Positions 7,019 through 12,878 of a stretch of DNA of 13,901 nucleotides are shown piece by piece (positions within the stretch are counted from its first letter, which is position 1; each line of letters starts with the position of its first letter). A program made the position numbers and the translations under genes. Source of the stretch: Clostridia bacterium. Its GTDB lineage: Bacteria > Bacillota > Clostridia > Christensenellales > UBA1242. The notes under the pieces are model-generated. The model had not been told where the DNA came from. It made no database searches and saw nothing but the letters and a program-made list of their open reading frames with translations. The stretch lies in NCBI GenBank assembly GCA_017456465.1, contig JAFTJJ010000001.1:1-13901 (forward strand). The letters are read 5' to 3'.

Positions 7019-7636
7019 ATGTTGTTTGTATATAATAAATTTAAATCAAAAAAATGGACAAAATATACCCCAGAAAAACGCCATAAAGTTCTGACTGCTC
7101 TTGAAAAAAAACTTGCACGCGAACAACACCGTGATCCAATTCCTGTGGTTGTGCATGAAGACTCAAGATGGAACTGTTATGGCATGTTTGTGGCACGTGG
7201 AGAAGACAAGAAAATATATATTCATGAAAATCTCCTGCTCGACCCCAGAATGCGCTTTCACGCGCTTGAAACCATCATTCACGAAGGTCGCCACGCCATG
7301 CAGTACATAAAGGTGACAGAACAAGAACCAAAATGGTATGAATTCAAAGCAAAACGCTGGAAAGAAAATTGGCAGGGCTACTTCTCATCAGCTGAAGATC
7401 TCACAATTTATAATAATCAAGAAATCGAACGCGACGCGCAAAAATACACAATCAAAAAACTTAAACGCCTTGCTGGAAAATATCGAAATGAACGCGATTT
7501 TGCATTCACTCTTGAAGCAAATATCAATCGCTATGAAAACGCCGAACTCCAAGCTGTCAAAAAATATGGACCATTTGCCAGATGGCGAATTAACAGACGC
7601 GTTCGCAAAAAAGCTCAAAAAAATAACAAACATTGA
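7019..7636 (+). CDS. Putative zinc metalloprotease-like protein (HExxH), family not recognised
   Basis: 205 residues from ATG 7019; a longer reading from 7001 begins inside the promoter. No signal peptide or membrane segment is seen. IIHEGRHAMQ (86-95) carries the zinc motif HExxH at 88-92, and about 45 residues later NNQEIERDAQKY (132-143) gives a plausible third ligand, Glu in the E-x-D-A pattern, as in gluzincin-type peptidases. Many small HExxHxxQ...ExDA proteins occur in mobile elements and Clostridia genomes; I do not recognise a named family. The C-terminal 25 residues are very basic (RWRINRRVRKKAQ), which suggests contact with nucleic acid or the membrane. It stands alone, with its own promoter and terminator. 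Peptidase activity is inferred from the motif only. Confidence 0.72.
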   Translation: MLFVYNKFKSKKWTKYTPEKRHKVLTALEKKLAREQHRDPIPVVVHEDSRWNCYGMFVARGEDKKIYIHENLLLDPRMRFHALETIIHEGRHAMQYIKVTEQEPKWYEFKAKRWKENWQGYFSSAEDLTIYNNQEIERDAQKYTIKKLKRLAGKYRNERDFAFTLEANINRYENAELQAVKKYGPFARWRINRRVRKKAQKNNKH

Positions 7637-7642
7637 TCAATC

Positions 7643-7675
7643 GAAGCAGACACAAAAAAGTGCCTGCTTCTTTTT
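7643..7675 (+). terminator. Rho-independent terminator after the HExxH gene
   Basis: A 7-bp stem GAAGCAG/CTGCTTC extends inward by CAC/GTG after one mismatch, around an A-rich loop, and is followed by TTTTT. It lies 6 bases after the stop codon of the upstream gene. Confidence 0.85.
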
Positions 7676-7681
7676 CTAGTC

Positions 7682-7733
7682 AATCTTGACAATTCAAGAT
7701 TTTGTGATATACTTTTGCGAGGAAAAAAGGAGA
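7682..7733 (+). promoter_or_regulatory. Promoter with inverted repeat over the -35 box and RBS of the 254-aa gene
   Basis: A perfect TTGACA (7686-7691), a 16-bp spacer and TATACT (7708-7713) with an upstream TG (extended -10) form a good promoter. AAAAAAGGAG ends 10 bases before ATG 7743. An inverted repeat AATCTTG-6-CAAGATT (7682-7701) covers the -35 box and could be a repressor site. Confidence 0.65.
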
Positions 7734-7742
7734 AAATAATTA

Positions 7743-8507
7743 ATGAAAGATTTGAAAATTTTTGATAAGAGCCGCATTGATCACCTCTTTTTTGACATGG
7801 AAGGCCAAGATTTGTCAAAAAATGGAATGTTTGAGTTTTTCTTGGAAAAAGAAAGATATTGCGTTGTTGCATCATCAAATGATGGCTGGGATCATGTTTC
7901 TGTTTCACACGCATCAAAAATCCCATCACCAAGCGTGATGACATATTTCAAAAACAAGTTCTTTGAAAAAAATGAAACAGCATTTGAATTCTTTCCATTG
8001 AGTCAAGATTATGTCAGCATGCATGACTTTTGCTTGCACCTTTGGCGTCCACAAAATCAAACAATCACTCTTCCAGATCCAAAACCATTTGTGAACAAAA
8101 CAGCTGAAACCAAATTCAGAGGCGCAAAAACTTTGAGCTCAAAACCACACATTGTCAAAAATGCTGCATCAAATGACTTCGAATGCTTGATTGTCTCTCC
8201 AGTTTTGTCAAATCAGGTTTCATGGAATGCTTGCACATCTGCAAAAAACGGTTTCTTTGGTGATGTTGTTGCATTCAAAATTCACCCAGCAAAAGGAACT
8301 CCTCTTGCAAAATTCAATGCACAGTTCATGGGCTCAGAAATCATCTGGAAATCACTCAAAGAAAACGTCCAAACCCCACCAACATTCCTTGTTGGACTCA
8401 AAGATGTTTCTCATGAACAAGCAAAACAAATGGCAGATGAAGGAACTCTCATTGATTATTGCATTGAACATCAACACGATGATGAAGATGCCGCTGAAAA
8501 TTGCTAG
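7743..8507 (+). CDS. Hypothetical protein with a phage-associated N-terminal domain (DUF7694-like)
   Basis: 254 residues, soluble. Residues 40-102 contain the pattern DGWDHVSVS (47-55), a helix with YFKNKFF (68-74), FFPLSQDYVSMHDFCLHLWRP (83-103, broken as FFP..DYV..H..CLHLWRP). This matches a short domain I know from many phage and prophage proteins (WEHVSVS...F.PP...YVN.H..CLHLWRP), which I believe is listed as DUF7694; its function is unknown. Residues 120-254 are not recognised and end in an acidic His-rich tail (EHQHDDEDAAE). The domain is usually a small stand-alone protein, so the long C-terminal half is unusual. It is a single-gene unit between two terminators, between two HExxH genes, and converges on the second. 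Start chosen for the good ribosome-binding site. Confidence 0.75.
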   Translation: MKDLKIFDKSRIDHLFFDMEGQDLSKNGMFEFFLEKERYCVVASSNDGWDHVSVSHASKIPSPSVMTYFKNKFFEKNETAFEFFPLSQDYVSMHDFCLHLWRPQNQTITLPDPKPFVNKTAETKFRGAKTLSSKPHIVKNAASNDFECLIVSPVLSNQVSWNACTSAKNGFFGDVVAFKIHPAKGTPLAKFNAQFMGSEIIWKSLKENVQTPPTFLVGLKDVSHEQAKQMADEGTLIDYCIEHQHDDEDAAENC

Positions 8508-8537
8508 TCAAAATTAAAAAAATAATAAACATAAGAA

Positions 8538-8579
8538 AAAGCCATGCAGACCTTAGAAAAATCGCATGGCTTTTCTTTT
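8538..8579 (+). terminator. Bidirectional terminator between convergent genes
   Basis: A perfect 10-bp stem AAAGCCATGC/GCATGGCTTT surrounds a 16-base loop, followed by T-rich sequence on the + strand and by TTTTTCTTAT on the - strand. It lies between the convergent genes ending at 8507 and 8586 and can end both transcripts. Confidence 0.88.
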
Positions 8580-8585
8580 TTTCGT

Positions 8586-9656
8586 TTAATTTTCACACAC
8601 CAAAAAACTTTCAATTATTTTCTCATACTCGTGGTTGCCTTTTTGCACAAATCGTTCAATGCCCGATGCATAGATTGAATCCTCTTCAACTCCAAACTCC
8701 GAGATAATCTCAGGCTCATCCTCGCATCTGTCAATGTCGTTGTCACCATAGTTGAACTTGCCGTTCTCAAACAAATTAATATTCACTCCCTTGCTTTTCA
8801 AAAACGCATCTTCCAAAATGATAAATTCTGCCACACGGTCAAGCCTTTGTGTTATGGTTTCAAAAGCACGCCTTGCATCAAATCCATCAATGGTGATTTC
8901 ATCCACCGCTTCCTTGATTGCCTTTCCATGCTTTCCACTCTTCATTTGTTCAACATGATTTTCAAAAAGCATGATTGCTCTTGAAATCATTGGGTTTTCG
9001 GTGCCTTCTCTTTGATATAACATCACTGATAAGAGCTTGCACCACATACTCCTCAAATGAAGATGAAAATCAAGATTGTCATAAATTTTGTACTTCTCTG
9101 TGAGCTTTGCCATTTCTTCTCCAGAAAATAAGTGCGCATCCAGCTCTGAAAAGTCCATGTAATAAGCTTCATATGGGTCAAATTCTTGACTCTCCAAAGC
9201 TTCTTTGTCATCTTCTGAATCCTCAATCTCTTCCCAAATTTTTGCAAGCAAAATTGCCTTCCCAAAATTGTTTTGCGGAATAATTTTGTGATACAAGTAC
9301 TTGTGCAAAACATACTCTTGCTCAGCATGCTTGATTTCGTGCAGAATGCTGAGAAATGCTTCCTCTGGCAAACACATCTCATCAATGTCCACACCAACAG
9401 TGTTCGCTTGTCTCTTCACTCTTGAAGAATGGAAATTTCCAGAATTTCCATCAAGATCTTTAACAAGAAGCCTGATTGATGGAATAGAAAGCCTCTTCGA
9501 AATCTTGTTTTGAAAAGCTTGGAAAATTTTTCTCACACTCTTTTCAGCATGCTTGTTTCGAAGATATAACTCAAGAAGCGCAGGGAAAGTCATGCCATCC
9601 AAGTCAGTGGCATGCCCAGTTGTTCCAAAAAATCCGTGAATTTTGTTGTGCTTCAT
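8586..9656 (-). CDS. Putative HExxH zinc metalloprotein, large, family not recognised
   Basis: 356 residues, soluble and acidic, with no signal peptide. FLSILHEIKHAEQEY (101-115) holds HExxH at 106-110, and MDFSELDAHLFSGEEM (167-182) holds Glu171 in an E-x-D-A pattern as a possible third zinc ligand. The same two-part signature occurs in the smaller protein at 7019-7636, though the rest does not align by eye. A segment before the motif (TVGVDIDEMCLPEEAFL) resembles the strand and helix that normally precede such motifs. The C-terminal half (about 190-356) is helical and very acidic, with no recognised domain. The start has no ribosome-binding site; a consensus promoter ends 6 bases before ATG 9656, so a leaderless mRNA is predicted. 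It is a monocistronic unit. Confidence 0.7.
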   Translation of the reverse strand: MKHNKIHGFFGTTGHATDLDGMTFPALLELYLRNKHAEKSVRKIFQAFQNKISKRLSIPSIRLLVKDLDGNSGNFHSSRVKRQANTVGVDIDEMCLPEEAFLSILHEIKHAEQEYVLHKYLYHKIIPQNNFGKAILLAKIWEEIEDSEDDKEALESQEFDPYEAYYMDFSELDAHLFSGEEMAKLTEKYKIYDNLDFHLHLRSMWCKLLSVMLYQREGTENPMISRAIMLFENHVEQMKSGKHGKAIKEAVDEITIDGFDARRAFETITQRLDRVAEFIILEDAFLKSKGVNINLFENGKFNYGDNDIDRCEDEPEIISEFGVEEDSIYASGIERFVQKGNHEYEKIIESFLVCEN

Positions 9657-9691
9657 GATCCTATTATATCAGACCAACGTACATCTTTCAA
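9657..9691 (-). promoter_or_regulatory. Promoter of the large HExxH gene, predicted leaderless
   Basis: TTGAAA (9691-9686), a 17-bp spacer and an extended -10 TGATATAAT (TATAAT at 9668-9663) on the - strand end 6 bases before ATG 9656. The expected +1 is the A of the start codon. Confidence 0.75.
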
Positions 9692-9764
9692 TACCAAATT
9701 TTTCAAGAATAAAAAAAGAAGTAATGTAGTATCTCTATAATTCGCATCTATTTGCGTAAAGTAC

Positions 9765-9817
9765 AAAAAAATAAAAAAACCAGCTGAACGCGTACATCAA
9801 CGTACGCAAGCAACTGG
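9765..9817 (-). terminator. Strong terminator of the rnf operon
   Basis: On the - strand, arms CCAGTTG/CAGCTGG (one G-T pair) and then GCGTAC/GTACGC form a long two-part stem, followed by TTTTTTTATTTTTT. It begins 46 bases after the rnfB stop codon. Confidence 0.9.
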
Positions 9818-9862
9818 ATTTATTAGAAATTTCTGACGCAGAATGTGCAAAATGTGACCGAT

Positions 9863-10654
9863 TTATAGATGGGAGATGACGTGAGTTGGACACACCGCCA
9901 CACACTTTCCGCAAGCTGTGCACTTTGATGGATCAATCACAGGAAGTCCATTTTGCATGGTGATCGCACCATGCGGACAAATCCTTTTGCATTCCTCACA
10001 CCTGATGCAAGCACACGAACATGATTTTGCAATGCCTGCATCATCAAAAGTATTGTTGCAAATCACACCAATTTGCTGAGATGATGGAATCATTGCAATA
10101 AGATTGTTTGGACACGAACTCACACACTCACCACACCCCGTGCACTTGAACTCATTGACAATCGCAGCACCGGTCTCAGAAATCTCAATTGCCCCAAACG
10201 GACAAGCTTTAACGCAGTCTCCACAACCAATACATCCCGCTTTGCATGCCTTGATTCCTGAATGCAACGCTTCAGAAGCAGAACATGTTTTTTCACCAAT
10301 ATAATCATATTTGTTTGCACAACGGTTTCCACCCTTGCATTTCACAATTGCAACATTTTTAATGTTTTCTTCCAAAGGGCGAACCAAATGTCTTTTGAGC
10401 TTCTCTCGATTTGCAAAAGTGTTGACCCTGCATGCGTTTGCTTGAAGCTCACCAGAAGCCACACGCTCAGCAAATTCCGCACAATTCTTGCACCCACAAG
10501 AACCACAGTCAATGCCAGGGAGTAATGTCTTTATGTAACTCTCTTTTGGTGACAAACCTTGTTTCTTGCTTGAAATAAAAGATGCAAGAACCACAACACC
10601 AACAGCAACCAAAATTGCGGCGACAACAATCAAAATTATGTATAAAGTATCCAT
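9863..10654 (-). CDS. rnfB: Rnf complex subunit B, polyferredoxin
   Basis: 263 residues. One N-terminal membrane helix (about 4-27) is followed by the RnfB domain LPGIDCGSCGCKNCAEFA with C50, C53, C58 and C75 as the usual [4Fe-4S] ligands. Then come the central cysteine-rich region (C106, C112, C124) and ferredoxin motifs C-x2-C-x2-C-x3-C at 141-151, 171-181, 216-226 and 245-255, the last two as an extra pair found in many clostridial RnfB. In known complexes RnfB is the ferredoxin-facing electron entry. Unlike its neighbours it looks fully intact. AAGGAG lies 6 bases before ATG 10654, and rnfA ends 19 bp upstream. It is the last gene of the operon before the terminator. Confidence 0.95.
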   Translation of the reverse strand: MDTLYIILIVVAAILVAVGVVVLASFISSKKQGLSPKESYIKTLLPGIDCGSCGCKNCAEFAERVASGELQANACRVNTFANREKLKRHLVRPLEENIKNVAIVKCKGGNRCANKYDYIGEKTCSASEALHSGIKACKAGCIGCGDCVKACPFGAIEISETGAAIVNEFKCTGCGECVSSCPNNLIAMIPSSQQIGVICNNTFDDAGIAKSCSCACIRCEECKRICPHGAITMQNGLPVIDPSKCTACGKCVAVCPTHVISHL

Positions 10655-10673
10655 ATCTTCTCCTTATTTTTTA

Positions 10674-11246
10674 TCAGGCAATCAAACCTTGCGCCAAAAA
10701 TCCAATAAGTGCAAGCACCGCCAAAATTACAAGCTGTGGAGCAAGTGCACGAGTTTGATCTGGCAGTGTCCTGTTGTTGATTCTGCTGTTCAATGCATAA
10801 AAGATCACATTCACTGCAAACATTCCAGCAAATTGCATTCCAGCATAGAAAAGCATATGCCAAAAATCAAGCGTCAAATTGCATGTGATTGCAAGACCAG
10901 CAAGGATAACCACATGAACAACAAACAAAAAGTTTTTTTCATAGTGATAAAAGTTCTCCTTGCTTGCTCTTCTCAAAATTTGCATGCCCAAAAATTCAGT
11001 CAATAAAACAATAGCAACGAGTGCAAAAGTCGCAAGTTCTGTTAAATCAAAAGGCAAAAACACATAATTATACAAGACATAGTACAAACTTGTGCAAATC
11101 AAACTTTCAACAAGAACCATCAGGTTTGACACAAGCATGAAAACTGTATGTTTTTTGTGAGGAATAACATTCAAAATTCCAAACCCCATGCTGAAACACA
11201 CATTCGACACAATTGCAGCCGTGAAGGCGATAATCCCAAGATTCAT
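10674..11246 (-). CDS. rnfA: RnfA-like membrane subunit, cysteine ligands missing
   Basis: 190 residues, six predicted membrane segments, the normal RnfA size. Position in the operon, length and the pattern AAIVSNVCFSMGFGI (10-24), YNYVFLPFDLTELATFALVAIV (59-80), and the C-terminal APQLVILAVLALIGF match RnfA. The family's intramembrane iron-sulfur ligands are Cys in GICPFLG and in TTNCAVLG. Here the first aligned stretch reads GILNVIP (23-29), and the second, around residues 108-117, reads FVVHVVILAG, so both cysteines appear lost. The start overlaps the rnfE stop by one base (TAATG), with GGGAGG about 9 bases upstream, which suggests translational coupling. My alignment is from memory of the family. 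Confidence 0.82.
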   Translation of the reverse strand: MNLGIIAFTAAIVSNVCFSMGFGILNVIPHKKHTVFMLVSNLMVLVESLICTSLYYVLYNYVFLPFDLTELATFALVAIVLLTEFLGMQILRRASKENFYHYEKNFLFVVHVVILAGLAITCNLTLDFWHMLFYAGMQFAGMFAVNVIFYALNSRINNRTLPDQTRALAPQLVILAVLALIGFLAQGLIA

Positions 11247-11938
11247 TATTTTTCACCTCCCACTTCAAACACATCCGTTGTCAATTGTTGACTCTTTTTT
11301 TCAAGTTTTGCAATCTGGCTTTCTCGAATCATATATTTATATCGTTCAATAAGAAGCCTGTTCTCTCTGCGTTTTTCAGCGCTTGCAATCTCAATACTTG
11401 TGCCAACTGTGCAGAAAAGTGCGAGCAAAATAAACACCAAAAACCCAGAACCCAAAAGGCCAAATGAAACATCGAAATAAAAAATCCCAAACAAACTTCC
11501 ATGCGCCAAAATTTCAATTATTGACGAAATCACAACCGCAAAAAGAACAAACACAATTCCCGTTGTTATTGTCTGGAGATAATATGTCTTTGAATTTGCC
11601 TTGTGAAGATAATAAATCGGATAAATACCAAGCACCAAAGCCGCAAGCATTGCAAAATCAAGCATTTCAGAAATTTCCAAAAACTCAAGACTCCCCACAT
11701 AACCAAACACGAGTTTCAAAACCGTGATCACACCCGAAACAATAAGCGCATAAACAATAAATCTCACATGATTGCTTGTGATTTTTTCAATGTTTGAAAC
11801 AATTGCAATACCAAGCACAAAACATGCCCCTGCCGCAATTGCAAGGACCATTGCGTTAAACCCAAAGTCCAAACATGAAACCATGCAACAAAGAGCAAGA
11901 CATGCAAGTTTTGTGGGTGATATATAAGTCTTATTCAT
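11246..11938 (-). CDS. rnfE: RnfE-like membrane subunit with C-terminal coiled-coil tail
   Basis: 230 residues from ATG 11938; reading from 11986 would overlap rnfD by 56 bp. Six membrane segments. LALCCMVSC (14-22) aligns with the LGLCP of RnfE and keeps one cysteine (C17), SNHVRFIVYALIVSGVITVL (55-74) aligns with the KVRIP.YI.IIA..VT.V block, and SIIEILAHGSLFG with the IREILG.GS.FG block. The second ligand, Cys in the VNCIILG block, aligns with AALVLG (99-104) and is lost. After the last helix a charged tail of about 43 residues (188-230, EKRRENRLLIERYKY...) is predicted to form a helix or coiled coil on the cytoplasmic side; standard RnfE ends near the membrane. AAGGAGG precedes the start, which overlaps the rnfD stop by 8 bp, leaving no room for rnfG. 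Confidence 0.8.
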   Translation of the reverse strand: MNKTYISPTKLACLALCCMVSCLDFGFNAMVLAIAAGACFVLGIAIVSNIEKITSNHVRFIVYALIVSGVITVLKLVFGYVGSLEFLEISEMLDFAMLAALVLGIYPIYYLHKANSKTYYLQTITTGIVFVLFAVVISSIIEILAHGSLFGIFYFDVSFGLLGSGFLVFILLALFCTVGTSIEIASAEKRRENRLLIERYKYMIRESQIAKLEKKSQQLTTDVFEVGGEK

Positions 11939-12875
11939 ACTTCTTTGCCCTCCTTCCACGGAAAAATACACTTGCGAGCATGTCAAGAAGCGGTGACAAG
12001 ATGTTCATCAAAAGCAAGCAAAAGAGAACACCCGCCTCTCCAAACAAATAGTTAACTCTCACCGCTGCAGCAAGCGCGCCAAAAAGAACAGAATAAGCAG
12101 CTTTTGCAGGCCATAGCGCAGGCGACGATGAATGTGAAGGCAACATAAACACACTCACAAAGAGGAATGAACCGGTCAACAATTCCGGCAAAATCCCTTC
12201 AACCCCCTTTGTGAAAATTGTCACAATCACAAAAGCAACGATCGAAAGAACTGGAATGTAAAAATCAAACACTCCACTAATCGACAAAATCAAAAATCCA
12301 ACAATACTTGCAATGGCACATGTCGTTCCAAGCATTCCACCTGCATTTCCCAAAAATAAATCAAGAATTGGAACCACACCATAACCACTTTCAGCATAAA
12401 TCTCAAGAGGTGACAAAACTTCACCGACCACTCCTGAATAAGCCACAAGAGTTGTTCCAAAACCAGCCACAAGCGCAGAAATCACACATGCACCAAATGC
12501 AGCCCCATGCACAAGCTCCTTGCCTTCTCCGCCAAAAAGCACTTTTGCAACCAGTGTGCTAATGAGACTTGCAATGATTAAAAAATAAATTGGAATTTGC
12601 ACCGGCATCACAAGTCCCAAAACAAGACCAGTGATCACGCTTGAAAAATCCCTGAATGAAAAATGCCCCAAAAAGATGAATGAAAAAAACATATCAAAGA
12701 CATAGCAGGACAAAATTGACACACTCAAAATCAAAAGGGCTGGGAATGTGTGAAAAATAATTGAACTCACAACCGATGGAACCAGTGCCAACAAAAGAAT
12801 CAAATACTGAATTTCAACAGACATCCTCCTTCGAATATGAGGAGTTGCAGAAACCAAATATTTCCGTTTTTCCAT
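11931..12875 (-). CDS. rnfD: RnfD-like membrane subunit, flavinylation motif missing
   Basis: 314 residues, about ten membrane helices. Typical RnfD stretches are FSFRDFSSVITGLVLGL (72-88), LFGGEGKEL (113-121) and LDLFLGNAGGMLGTT (171-185), the last almost identical to the family's DLFLGNxGGxxGET. The covalent-FMN threonine of RnfD normally lies in an SGATPL-type motif just before this; here the stretch reads ESGYGVVPI (162-170), with no threonine. The NPA motif after the GGxG loop is also changed (HGA, 123-125). It begins 3 bases after the rnfC stop with a GGGGGG run upstream. The family assignment is firm, while loss of flavin binding is inferred from alignment by memory. Confidence 0.88.
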   Translation of the reverse strand: MEKRKYLVSATPHIRRRMSVEIQYLILLLALVPSVVSSIIFHTFPALLILSVSILSCYVFDMFFSFIFLGHFSFRDFSSVITGLVLGLVMPVQIPIYFLIIASLISTLVAKVLFGGEGKELVHGAAFGACVISALVAGFGTTLVAYSGVVGEVLSPLEIYAESGYGVVPILDLFLGNAGGMLGTTCAIASIVGFLILSISGVFDFYIPVLSIVAFVIVTIFTKGVEGILPELLTGSFLFVSVFMLPSHSSSPALWPAKAAYSVLFGALAAAVRVNYLFGEAGVLFCLLLMNILSPLLDMLASVFFRGRRAKKYE

Positions 12876-12878
12876 AAT

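Noticed and set aside
7338..7679. Overlapping + strand frame inside the HExxH gene
   Set aside because: It runs through the terminator and has no start signals; the HExxH frame is supported by motifs.
11939..11986. Longer RnfE reading from 11986
   Set aside because: It would overlap rnfD by 56 bp; the ATG at 11938 has AAGGAGG upstream and a normal 8-bp overlap.
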